A stretch of DNA of 29,910 bases from Gryganskiella cystojenkinii (lineage: Eukaryota > Mortierellomycota > Mortierellomycetes > Mortierellales > Mortierellaceae), in assembly GCA_015852425.1 (NCBI GenBank), contig JAAAIG010000470.1:1-29910 (forward strand). The letters run 5' to 3'. Shown here in pieces: positions 1 through 10,351 of this stretch (position 1 is its first letter; each line of letters starts with the position of its first letter). The position numbers and the translations under genes are program-made. Below the pieces are notes generated by a model. The model did not search any database. It was not told where the DNA came from and saw only the letters and a program-made list of their open reading frames with translations.

Positions 1-284
1 AAAAAAGGGAAGACGAGCCCTGGACCGCTCTTTTTTCTTTTTCGTGCCTTTGACTGGGCTGTGCTCACGTTCGATTTTTGGTTTGTGCAAAATAGAGGGT
101 CAGTCACGTCTCTCCCTCCAGGGCTGTTGTGCCCCTTGAGAGTGTGTCGTGCAGAAAGAGGAAGAGAAGCAAAGGTCAAAGATGTGTCATTGTGTCCGGG
201 TTCCATGGGAAACCCCAAAAGTTCCGATTAGGATCTTTCCTTTCTCATTCTGCTCCATGTCCAAAAAGGCTCAGTTTTTTATTC

Positions 285-315
<31 letters not shown>

Positions 316-542
316 TAGGGTTGAGCACCGGGGCTGTGCGACGGCGAAGAAACCCAAGTAGAATCAAGCGAATGAAAGGCAAGGAGTTGCACCAATCATC
401 ACTTTCAGGCCGTGTCGGGTCCATTACCTTTTTTTGTTGTTTTCTTTCCTCTCTCCCTTTTTTTTCTTCTTTCTCCCCCTTTGTCATCTTTGCACTTCAT
501 CATCACTTCTCTGTCTCTCTTTCATCCACTCCCCTCTCTCTA
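1..542 (+). other. Upstream region and leader of the coiled-coil gene
   Basis: No gene is supported here. The stretch has a 20-base A run (286-305) followed by a short AG repeat, then a pyrimidine-rich tract from about 430 to 542 that runs into the start codon at 543. That tract looks like the C/T-rich leader seen before other genes in the window. No clear TATA box is visible. An open frame continues upstream of 543, but it crosses the A run as a lysine string and is not convincing as coding sequence. Confidence 0.5.
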
Positions 543-2362
543 ATGACATCCGCCAATCCTGTGGACCGTGTCTCTTCCAACCCAACCTCACCCACCACTG
601 CCAACCTCAGCACCGAGAACTCTGCCTTCTTTGCCGCGCCAGTCTTCAAGGGCACGACCAACAATAACAACGACGACCTGCCGGCTCACGAGACCACGAC
701 TGCCATGCTTGATATCAAATCAGCTTTGCCCAACAAAGAGACCTCTTCTCCCGAAACTACTACTAACCCGACCGCCGTTGCTATCGAAACCTCAACAACG
801 ACCTTGTCCTCGACTGAGAACAACGAGGCCATGATTCTGTCTCCTGTCACTCCCCTGTCACCTATTGTCTCGGCAACTTCGCCTTTGCTCACGCCTGCTC
901 AACCCACGGTGGCCTTGACCATCTCGACTACCATCATGAGTGACTCTGACGACACAGAGATTGAAGTAACTGAAGGTAAATTGACTTTTTTTTTTTTGTG
1001 TTCATCTATATATATTTTTTTTTTTTTTTTTGGTTTTTTTTGTTTATGGTTGACTCTGGGACAACAATGGTTGCTTCTAGAAAAGAAAGGAGGAAAGGCA
1101 CAGAAAAACAAAACAGAGGAGAGGAGCACGTTTCCTCGTTTTGTGCTGTCATATGGTCCTACGACGACAGATTGTTTGTCGCTGTTGTTTTTTGCCACCA
1201 ACTGACCATGAGAACATTTTCAAAAAAAAAAAAAAATTGAAAATGCACAGCCATAGAGGGTCAGATCTATCAGCAGCAGGAATCAGAGACTGCGGCAATG
1301 GACATGGACGAAGTCGACCTCGTCATGGATGTGCCCAACGGAGCAACAGCAGTGCCAGCAACAACAGAGTCAATTTTGTCATCCTCAGCCATGGAAATCC
1401 TCCCCAACGGCGAGGATAGCAAGTTCGAAGAGCTGCAAAAGACAAACGAGATTCTCCTCGCCAGTCTGGACGAGACCCGACGGGAAAACGAGCATCTGCA
1501 TAGAGAAAAGGATGGTGTCGACCGGGACTTGTACCATACCAGAACTGCCTATCACGAACTCCACCGACAATATACAGAGCTTCAACAAAAGTTTGCCAAC
1601 AAGGAGCGGGATTACGAGACCATGTCCAAGAATTACCTCGAGCACGTCCGGGCTATCCGGGCCACTGATGACGACCACGGAACCATCATGGACAAGCTCA
1701 CACAGCTCAAAGCTTCGATCGAACACTTGATCCGAAAGGCTCAAGGCGGTCGCTCCGTCAACCTAAACAAGACCGCTGCAATCGAGTACTTGAAGGGCGC
1801 GGGTATGCTCGAGGGCTTCCCGATCGAGGAGGACAAGTTAGAGGCCTATCATCTGAATCTGTTTATGGAATCTGTGGTCATGTCCGAGCTGATCAAAGCC
1901 TTCTTTGAGAAGCACCTGAGCTGTATTTTCGATCATAATCAAGGATTCAAGGACATCTACGAATGGATGTATGCCCGGAACGACAAGTTGGCAGTTCGTT
2001 GGCGTCAACACCTCTGTGTCTTGTTGACCAGAGACCCAAAGACAAAGAAGCTTCAGGAAGAAGTCGTCGAAAAGGTTGCAACATCCATTTCAGAGGATCT
2101 CGCCAAGATCTACACAAACTCAAATGAGGTTCAAAAGCTTCGCGATCTCTGCAGCAAGGCCTTTGACCTGTCGGTCGCCATGACTGGATTGGAAAACGTC
2201 ATCTCTCCCGTAACCATGGCTCTCGGAACTCCCTATGATGAGGAGACTATGGCTCCGTCGTTGAAGAGCGACCCCGAGGGTAAGGTCGCTCTCGTTATCT
2301 TCCCGGCATTTAAGGATACTCAGAACGCGTTCAATGTTCGGCCCAAGGTCTGGTGCTGTTGA
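543..2362 (+). CDS. Coiled-coil protein of unknown family, two exons
   Basis: Exons 543-975 and 1251-2362 give 514 aa; the intron has donor GTAAAT and acceptor CACAG and the phases match (1 nt + 2 nt). An acceptor at 1257 would also keep frame and remove two residues. Residues 1-160 are Ser/Thr/Pro-rich and probably disordered. About 202-308 is a charged, heptad-rich stretch (ELQKTNEILL onward) typical of a coiled coil. About 335-465 is a helix-rich block with aromatic residues (AFFEKHLSCIFDH, YEWMYARNDKLAVRWRQ) that looks like a folded domain. No catalytic motif, signal peptide or membrane segment is visible. I do not recognise the family. The intron carries 12- and 17-base T runs, which makes its exact length vulnerable to sequencing error. 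Start chosen as the first ATG after the pyrimidine leader. Confidence 0.8.
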
Positions 2363-3324
2363 GTTTTCGATATATATTTTAAGCTCGCAGTTACTAATCC
2401 AGGAACGGGGCAGTCGAAGGAAGGAGGAAATCAAGTGCAGGAGGAGGGAAGGAAGGAATGACAGGAAGAAGTGGAGGAGGTAGAGGAGAAGCAAGACGTT
2501 GTTGGTTGTTTTGGGAAAGAAAAAGAATACCTGAACAAAAATAAAAAAGAAGGCTGGATACCAAAGAGCTTAAAAAAACAGAGCGGGCGATCGATTTTTT
2601 TTTTTTATTCTGATGTGCTGCATGTGCAAAAGGTACTGCGTGTGCTTGCTTGGATCTTGTGTTTTTTGCTTATTTTCTTTTTGGAACCCTACATCATGCA
2701 AAATATAATATAACGTGAACAGTGCAGTATTCCTGCTGTGGAAACCAAAAAAAGAAGAGGGCTTTGCCTTGCGGACTTGACATTGGAACCCTCGGTCCAA
2801 AAGAACAATCAGTGGTTGGACAATAGAAAGAGCCGAAATGCCTCCCACTCCCTGTCTTTCTTCATCTTCCTGGCTGTCTTTCCTCCCTAGGGGGGGTTGT
2901 TCCTCGGCAGGCATGAAAGAAAAAGGTCTCACTCAATGCATGGCCAAGAAGTTCCCTTTTTGTTCGACACCCTGGCCCTGACCCTGACCCTGAGGGTGAT
3001 CCCTGAAATAAGACCGCCTATGATTACGCTCCAATTATCCCAATCCCGATGATTGCGCGAGATGGACTCTTTCTGACGGAGATGGAGATCGTTCTCTCTT
3101 TTTTTCTTCCGAGGAGTTTAATCGAGGAATTTTGCACATGCCTGGACTGTTGTTATGTGTTTTGCCGTTGCTATCTTCTCTTTTTGTATCTTATTTGGCG
3201 TAGTCAAACCTATCCCCTCCTTCTTCACCCCCCTCCATTCCCGACTCCTTTATGTCTGTTGCCCTGAAAAAGCTGCACTCTGGCGGAACAAGCTGCAACC
3301 CCCTTCCTTCTCCTCGGCCTTTTC

Positions 3325-3495
3325 TTTTTGTCGAAGCTTTGCCTAAGTCCTTGATCCAATCTAAGGAAAGCATTTTTTTTCGCAATTGTTCCTGCTTCCC
3401 AACGAGGCATTCTTGAATAACTTGCGTTCTAATCTCGTCCATACCTCTGGGCTCAGCTACAATGAAGACCAAAGTGCCGTTTTGTCCATTCTGCG
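3325..3495 (-). other. Possible orphan exon or gene remnant
   Basis: On the minus strand a good acceptor (pyrimidine tract then CTCCGCAG, ending near 3496) is followed by an open stretch with protein-like composition. It includes EPRGMDEIRTQVIQECLVG and then EQLRKKMLSLDWIKDLGKA. Beyond this the frame becomes low in quality. I found no convincing upstream exon, start codon or downstream exon. It could be one exon of a gene I cannot assemble, a decayed gene, or chance. No family recognised. Confidence 0.2.
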
Positions 3496-4465
3496 GAGAG
3501 TTGAGGAGAAAAAAAGGAAAGAGTTGAATTGGAGTTTTGGGACTTAGCAAATGTCCGCGCACAAAATAGGTTTTTTTAACACAACGATCAACAGAAAGAA
3601 AAAATGCAATGCGCGAGGGAGGGGGAAGGAGGACACATAGCAAACGATGTCACTTCCCCCTCTCCCTCCACCGTACTTTCTTGAATAGCAAATGAACCAC
3701 ATCATCTATCTACACCGTTCATTGGTTCACATCACAGGCAGTTAGAGCACCAACAGGCAAAAAAAGACTCGTTCGATGGACAGATAGTCCTCGCTTTGTT
3801 TGACATTCATGCCTCGATTCCCACAGCGCAGAGTGTGGGAAGCGAACAGATCTTTTTTTTTGTCTCGGTAGCGTTGTTTTCTTAGTGTTCGTTTGTTCAA
3901 TCAAGGAAATGAGAGAGAGTCTGGGCGGAGGGAGACAGAGTTGTAGCAAGGTCATGTTAGAGAAGAGGACATCATATCCGGGACATTTTCGTTGATGAAG
4001 CAGTTATGCGCAGAACCAGAAACAGTCAAGATCTCTCTTTTTTGTGCGAGTTTTGCATTAGTTATTTTCTGTTTGACAGAAAGCATTGACCATGAGATAG
4101 TGGAAGCATGAAAGAAGACGGAAATCTTTTCTGCACTGCTTTTGCATTCATCTTGTCGACTTTTTCCTCCTTTTTCCTCCAAAATACGGCATGACCTCCT
4201 TCCTTTGCCTTCTCCTCCTCGTTCGTGTTTTTTCGCTCAATTCGTCGTTCGAAACGAAACATCTCATCATTACCTCCCATCCGTGCCAGCTGTCCCTCGC
4301 CACCAACCCACCTTGATCGTCGTTGGTTCTTCCTTTTCACTGAGGTTTTGTTGTCCTTCCTCCACATTTTGCCGCAAGACTGACCCAAGCCCGCACTTTC
4401 CCACTCGCCCCCGATCGGTGCATAAATGTTTTTTGTTTTTGTACTTTTCTGTTTCTGATTTTTTT

Positions 4466-4473
4466 TATAAAAG
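4466..4473 (+). promoter_or_regulatory. TATA box of the disordered-protein gene
   Basis: TATAAAAG follows a T run and is followed by GGGTGACC. The same core (TATAAAAGG or AGGG) precedes the hydrolase and chitinase genes. Here the start codon is about 430 nt downstream, so the leader would be unusually long. The leader contains no ATG before 4902. Confidence 0.6.
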
Positions 4474-4901
4474 GGTGACCAAACCCCCAACCTTTTTTTT
4501 TTCACCTTGCTTACTTGTATAATTGATACTGGTATCTCTGTTCAACGTTACACCTTTACCCAGACACAAATATATACTCAACATCGTCTTCTCTCTCGAT
4601 CAAGCACAGCATTTTTCATTGTATTTGCTCTCAACGTACTCTTTCCTTTCATCCACAAAAGAACCTTTTTTCTTTCGGAACCCATACGTTTGCCTCACTA
4701 GGAAAAAAAAAAAGAGTTTAAAACGTAGTTGGACGCTCCTCCTCCCCAACTCAAAATATCGAGCCCACGATTACCAACACCACCCTCATTCCAGCTATCC
4801 TCTTGCGCAGTTCATCATCTTAGTCTGTGATCGTGACACACTCTTGCACTACGCGACCCTAGCATCGATTTTTCAACACAGCCAACGATAAAGAAAAAAT
4901 A

Positions 4902-7900
4902 ATGTCGAACGTACTACAACCGCTCACGTCCCGCTACAGCCTTTTCTTTACCTTGGCTCTCCTGGATTCTTCACGGATATGCCAATCGAGACATCCCAAC
5001 AAGACTGTCCAGGCGATCGTCTTGGATGCACAAGAACAATACCAACGGCGAGACCGTAAGGAATCACGGCACAAGGTAAACACGCATAATAGCCTACTGT
5101 CGAATCCACAAGTCGATCGGTCCGTGGGGGAGGGGTGTGAAAGGAGATAATTAGGCGTAATCGTAAACCTTGGGCGACGCAAGCAAGCGGAATACAAAGA
5201 TAATTCAACGGTAGAATAGGTGGCTCGATCAGGATAGTTTGGAATGAAGGAAAAAAACACCCAGGGGAGAGAGAAGTTGATGGATGAAAAGGTGGGCGGT
5301 TGCGACATCCTTCAAAAGAAAAGACCCTCGGAATAGTGGACAACTGACAAATCGTCCCTTTTTTTTTGCGCATGCACTCTTATTCACTTCCCTAATTATT
5401 TTTTGACATCTATCCTTGATAACCCCACCCTTACTATCATATATCAATACGACGTGTTCACTTGCCTCGCCAGTTAAGAGCTCTTCTGAGGAACGTGTCC
5501 ATGGCCTCGGCCTCGAGTGGTGCGACTTCGATTTCGCATAGGACAAACTCGACCGTAGATTCGGTATCGACCAGCTTAACCAGTAGTACCATCTCGTCGT
5601 CATCAGTTTCAAGTGCCTCGTCGATTACGATAATGTCTGTGCTGTCGCCAATTGCTCTCACAATTGATGATGCGACAAAGACGACAACCGCAGCGATTGC
5701 TGATCAAGAAAGAGAGTCGATCATGTCGTCATTTCCGCTGGCACATGCTACCACCGAAATCCAAGTTGAGACTAGTACCATTAGTCCGTCTCACCATAGA
5801 TTGGACACGCGCGATATTGCCTTCCGACAGACCGCAACGGCTTTCTTTCCCTCTCCACCAGTTTCGCCCCATTCTGGCAATATATGCCAAGAAGATGATA
5901 AAGGTTCTTGTCAGCCACACCACGGGCCTTGGCCACTCACACCTGCATCATCATTATCTATCTCTCGTGCGACCTCCTCCTCTTCCTCCTCCTCATCCTC
6001 TGCCGCTGCTGCCGCCACAACAACCTCGACCCGGCTTCAGCGAGCCATCAAGCGGAAAGCCAAGCAAATCCAACGAAATAACCGGACGTCGATTGCGACC
6101 CTACTTTCGTTAGCGCTCACTGTCATCTTTCTCAACCTGTTGCAAGGACGACGACATCGATTGTCCCTTCTCTCTTGTTCGTCTTCTTCCTCAGAAAAAA
6201 AAAGGATCGCTCTGAAGACATCATCACGTCAGGAACGTTATCGAGAAATGAATTCTTTTGAGGGTGCACAAGGTGAACAACATCAACAAACGCATCATCG
6301 TTCTCAAAACGAAGATCGACCTGCAACTCAAAACCGACCACAGGACCTCTCTTCTTCCTCTTGCATTTCCTTTTCTTCTCCTTCTTCGTCTCTTCTTCAC
6401 TCTCAGTTCTCCCCATTGTCCTTCGATATGATCACCACCGCCTGCCCCTCTGCCACCCCCTCTCCTTCTCCCCACACTCGCCACCACAACCCTCATCGTT
6501 GCATGCACTCGACCAAGGAAGCCTATGTCTCTGCATGGCTACATCACCAAAACTTGCACGATCAAGCGGTCGAACATCTTCATCTCCAACATCACTACTA
6601 CCCTCAGTACCAAAACCAGCATCGTCCTCAACAACACTATCAACATCATCATCAATATCAGCAGCAGCAACAGCATTATAGCCAACAGCATCACTCCCCT
6701 AATGGAACCGAGCCCAACAGCCACAACCAGAGCCCATTTCAACCTGCATATAGCCGAATCAACCTGCGTCATCGTCGATCCATCTCCCTTTTGAAGCTTG
6801 CCGAAATCAAGGATGAGATTCGACGATCTCAGTCTCAATCTCAACCACAGCAGCAACAGCATCAAGAACAGAAACAGAATCAAGGGCCACAAAAACGTCA
6901 TTCTAGCGTACATGCCAGTAGCAACAGTAAGAGCTACGGAAGTAATCATAGCAACAGCAGCAGTGCCACAGTGATCAATACCGCAGCACTCGCAAATGCC
7001 TCAAAAACGACGACGACGAGTGCGAAGCCGTTGCCACCAACTTCGCAAAAGCACCGCCGACAAATGTCATTGTACACGTTCAACTCCCCAGAGCCCCAAC
7101 ATCACCAACAACGGCGGTCCGCGGAGGAACTCGCTTGGGATCGTCATTATTATTACCAACGACAACAACTTGAAGAACAAGTCTACTTCGAACAACAGAA
7201 CCGAGTGGCCAATCTTCAAGGGCACCATTCCGGGCCTATTATTGTCCCCTCTTCTTCGAACGCGAAACTCACCTCAGAGTCCCCAGAGTCTGCGGTCGCG
7301 AGAGCAAAGTCTTTGAATCGACTGGCCTGCCCTGCTGTGCTCTCACGCGAGACTTCACGGGCTTTGGGAATCTGTCGCTCGGATACGCTTTCCACTAACG
7401 GTGGCGGTAATGGAATTGCCCCTTCTCGTCTTCGTGACCACCTCACCACAGGCACCACCAAGGAGGCGTCCAGTACCAATAGCCGTCCCGTGAGCCCCTT
7501 GCCCATGCACCGAAATCGATCCGCAACGTTTGATACCAATTGGGACCACCAATACCGAGGTGCACCCTCGACCCCTCCTCCATCCGCACTCAAGCACAGA
7601 AAAACGCTAAAGGAACATCTCGCTCCATCCCTTCGATCCCTAGCCTCTCGCCTCGGTGGTGGTTGTGGCAATAGTAGCAATCGACCCAGCTCGTATGCGG
7701 GGTCTCGAGGCGACTTGGGTATTTTTGACAACAATTTGTCGTCCAGGAGCGCTACCCCGACAGCAGGTTCTTCCTCGTCGCATCGTCACTCGATCAGTGG
7801 TCATATGACAGATTTTAAGCCTCTCAAGGTCGGACCTGAGACAGTCGAACACATGCGACGATGCAGCGTTGAACAACAACAGACACCGGCCTCGATGGAC

Positions 7901-8557
7901 GGGACCACTTTGGAACGTAAGACGAGCCATCGGAGGGTAGTTTCGCTGTCGGGTCACCACGGTGGTGCTAGTGGTAGCAATCACAGCTCTCCTCGCAACT
8001 CTTTGCGTTTGGCCAACGGTATATCGGGGATGACCCCCTCAAGGTCACTTCATCTGTTTGACGATCGAGCTATGGACAATCAAGACGATGATGCTGTTGA
8101 GGACGGCGACGAGGACGAAGAGGAAGAAGATTTCATCGGTGATAATGCGGGTCGCCCGAGATGTACAGTGCTATCTGAGGACCCTCAGAGCAGCAGTGGC
8201 AATATCAATAACAATGGCAATGACTCGATGAAGAAACAAATCCTGACGATCTTGTCTCTCCGTCGTAAATCGAAATCCTCGCTCAAGAGCAACTCGACCT
8301 CGACCACGATGATGGCCACGTCCCCTATGTGCCTGTCACCGTTGGAGTTGGAGGCGCAGGAGAGCATGCCCTGGGAGGAAGATGAGGAGGATGAAGGTGA
8401 GGACGAGGATGACATGGACGATGCAGATGAGGTGAAGGAGTTTGAGAAAGAGCCTGAAGTTGGCGAGGAAGAGCGGGACAAAGATGAACCAGAACCCGCT
8501 GTTGATTTCTTGCTAGTGCCAAAGGCCCAGTACGAATTTCAACCCCTGGTAGTGTAG
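4902..8557 (+). CDS. Large disordered Ser/Gln/His-rich protein with kinase-site motifs
   Basis: Exons 4902-5075 and 5474-8557 (phase 0, donor AG|GTAAAC, acceptor GCCAG) give 1085 aa. The junction reads EQYQRRDRKESRHK then LRALLRNV, one continuous basic helix, which supports the splice. Most of the protein is low complexity: a Ser9-Ala5 run near residues 225-239, a His/Gln-rich block about 395-524, and two acidic blocks about 927-945 and 1025-1067. A single hydrophobic stretch (about 263-282, TSIATLLSLALTVIFLNLLQ) flanked by arginines could be a membrane segment. Alternatively it may mark a missed intron. Basophilic phosphosite motifs recur: RHRRS494, HRRQMS590, RNRS741, HRRVVS882, RRKS991. 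No catalytic domain seen; a signalling or scaffold role is only an inference. AATAAA at 8693-8698 may serve 3' processing. Confidence 0.75.
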
Positions 8558-9331
8558 ACCGTATTGCACTCCAAACATCATAAACACACATGCCGGCATG
8601 CCTTCACAGTTTTGTATATATGAAATCGTTTCGTACGATAACACAAAGAAAAAAAGAAAGTTCTTGCTTCAACTTGCACTGGCACGGTACACAATAAAAA
8701 ACAAACAATATCACCACCAATTTTCTCCAGTTGGTTTGATTAGCACGTTCTGGGATAGGCGAAAGAGGGATTGTCTTTATCCAAAGAATATTTCTCTTTC
8801 TTTTCTATTCTGTTCATCACTCGTTCAACTTTTGCAATCGTGAGTTCCAGGCAGGCAACCATACATAAGCGCGAGGGTTTCTTCGACTACAAAACACATT
8901 CATTAACTAGACCTGGTGGTTCCACCATCGAGGATCAAAGAATTGCAGTAGTAACAAAAGGGAGTTTATTAATATTTTTAATATTTTACAAAAAAAAAAA
9001 AAAATGGAACGCGTTTGTCTGGCTGATAAGGAGGTCAAGCGAGGCCAACAGACTCTGCCAGGCGGGGAAGCGGTGCTCAGAGTAACGAATTTGGACTTGT
9101 TTGCTGATTTTTTTCGAAGGAGGATCTCGCAAGCGGTTTCGTCATTGACGGATGGGAGGGAGAGCCGGTCATCGTTGAGGACGATCAGACGTGGGGGGTG
9201 TTGTCGTTGAGGACAGGTGTTGTCGTTGAGGACAGGAGGGTCGTTACTTGCTGGATAAAAGATCAACAGCTCGGGACGAATCGATTCAAAAGGAAGAAGC
9301 GGGTGACGCTCTTCTGAGGGGGGCTGCGAAT
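8558..9331. other. Convergent 3' region between two genes
   Basis: This gap lies between the stop of the large disordered-protein gene (+) and the stop of the 65-aa gene (-). It holds a candidate poly(A) signal (AATAAA, 8693-8698), an AT-rich stretch ending in a 15-base A run (8990-9004), and a 19-bp tandem duplication (9198-9235). No gene was seen on either strand. Confidence 0.5.
9198..9235. repeat. Two-copy 19-bp tandem repeat
   Basis: The unit GTGTTGTCGTTGAGGACAG occurs twice head to tail, with no mismatch. A related partial copy (CGTTGAGGACGATCAG) lies just upstream near 9173-9188. It sits in the 3' flank of the 65-aa minus-strand gene. Probably a small slippage duplication. Confidence 0.8.
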
Positions 9332-9529
9332 TTACAAAGCAAAGGGCTGGGAGCGGTTGACAATGATGCGCTTGGAGAGGACGATCTGCATCAATTCATC
9401 TTTGATGTTCTGGATAATAGTGGCTCTCTCCTCCAAGGACGTACGACGAGAACCGGAAAGGCTGGCAGCGCGAGAGGAAGAAGGGGTGGACTTGGCGGAA
9501 GCGGTGGAGTTCTTGTTGAAGGACTGCAT
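9332..9529 (-). CDS. Small 65-aa protein, unknown function
   Basis: A single-exon frame starting MQSFNKNSTASAKST and ending SQPFAL. The first half is Ser/Thr/Ala-rich. The second half has a basophilic phosphosite motif (GSRRTSLEERA) followed by an amphipathic helix-like stretch (IIQNIKDELMQIVL). There is no signal peptide or membrane segment. Its gene character rests on context: TATAAATA on the minus strand 131 nt upstream (9660-9667), an AGGGG stress-element-like motif nearby, and a CA/pyrimidine-rich leader free of upstream ATG, as for other genes here. The plus strand has an overlapping 119-aa frame, but it lacks such signals. I do not recognise the family; a small stress- or phospho-regulated protein is a guess. 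Confidence 0.6.
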   Translation of the reverse strand: MQSFNKNSTASAKSTPSSSRAASLSGSRRTSLEERATIIQNIKDELMQIVLSKRIIVNRSQPFAL

Positions 9530-10351
9530 GATGGACTGATTGTGGTGGTTGTGGTTGTGGTGAAGGATTGGTTTGGTTTGGTTGGAGTTGGTTTTGGTCT
9601 TGAGTAAGAGTTGAGAAGCGAAAAAGAAAAAAAGGTGAAAAGCAAAGGGGGGACCCAGATATTTATAAGGATTTTAAGGATTACGATTGTGTCTTATTTT
9701 TGTTCGTCATTCAGGTCCAGCTGGTTCTTCAGTTATCAAGAAACGTGCAAAAAAAAAGAATAAAAAAAAAAAGGACTCAGCCATCCACGTCAAACAGGGG
9801 AAAGAGGTCTTTCAAGTCTTTTTTTGTCCAAAGATAAGGTAGGGAGGTGTGGCCAAAGCTGATAAAGAACTTTTCAGTTTGACCGACTGATAGTCTATCT
9901 GTGTGTCTGCGTGCAAAAGCCATGTTTTTTTCGCTTCTTTTTAACGTTCGGTCTCATCGGGACCTGAATCGTTTTGAGTGAATAAAAAAAAGAAAAAAAA
10001 TGATCTGCTGGATTTGAAAAATTTCAAATTCACTCCTCGAATGATGCCAGAGAGAAGATAACGGACCCAGGAAGGCAGGAACTGAGTCTGGATTTTGGGG
10101 CCCCGATATCCAATCCAATGCCACGTCAATGGAAAGAACCGGGAACGTTTTGGATGCTGTGCATCCGGCTGGAGTGACCAACTGACTGGAGTGAAAGTTT
10201 CTGCAACCAGAGGTGGATTTTCGATTTTTGCGGGATCAATCATGCCTTGAAGATTTAGTGGCGTAAATCACGTGAGTCCCAGCTTCGCTCCCTTTGTCAC
10301 TTAGACCTTAAGGCCAAACGAGAGTTACAAGTAATAAATATAAGTATATTT
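9530..10351. other. Promoter of the 65-aa gene and 3' flank of the DUF1769 gene
   Basis: Both flanking genes are on the minus strand, so this gap carries the promoter of the small gene (TATA at 9660-9667) and the 3' end of the DUF1769 gene. A palindromic TCACGTGA lies at 10268-10275. A-rich runs occur at 9748-9772 and 9982-10000. No gene seen. Confidence 0.5.
9660..9667 (-). promoter_or_regulatory. TATA box of the 65-aa gene
   Basis: On the minus strand this reads TATAAATA, 131 nt before the ATG at 9529. Spacing resembles the hydrolase and chitinase promoters in this window (98 and 136 nt). An AGGGG motif on the plus strand at about 9646 (CCCCT on the gene strand) resembles a fungal stress-response element. 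Confidence 0.55.

Larger units (their letters stand above)
2363..4901. other. Long intergenic region; no firm gene
   Basis: This 2.5-kb gap holds the 3' end of the upstream transcript, homopolymer runs, a short CCCTGA triplication near 2975-2992 and the promoter and leader of the next gene from about 4466. The only coding-like stretch is on the minus strand near 3325-3495; it is listed separately at low confidence. No tRNA T-loop signature, transposase or long open frame was seen. Confidence 0.5.

Noticed and set aside
129..542. Upstream in-frame extension of the first coiled-coil gene
   Set aside because: The frame passes through a 20-base A run as poly-Lys and then a C/T-rich leader; composition is non-coding and 543 is the natural start.
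2971..2996. Telomere-like CCCTGA repeat
   Set aside because: Only three imperfect units in mid-sequence, not a fungal telomere repeat array.
7216..7734. 172-aa antisense frame within the disordered-protein gene
   Set aside because: Low-complexity mirror of the sense frame, no promoter or motif.
9248..9607. 119-aa plus-strand frame over the small gene
   Set aside because: Val/Gly-rich mirror of the minus-strand frame; lacks TATA and a plausible leader, while the minus strand has both.
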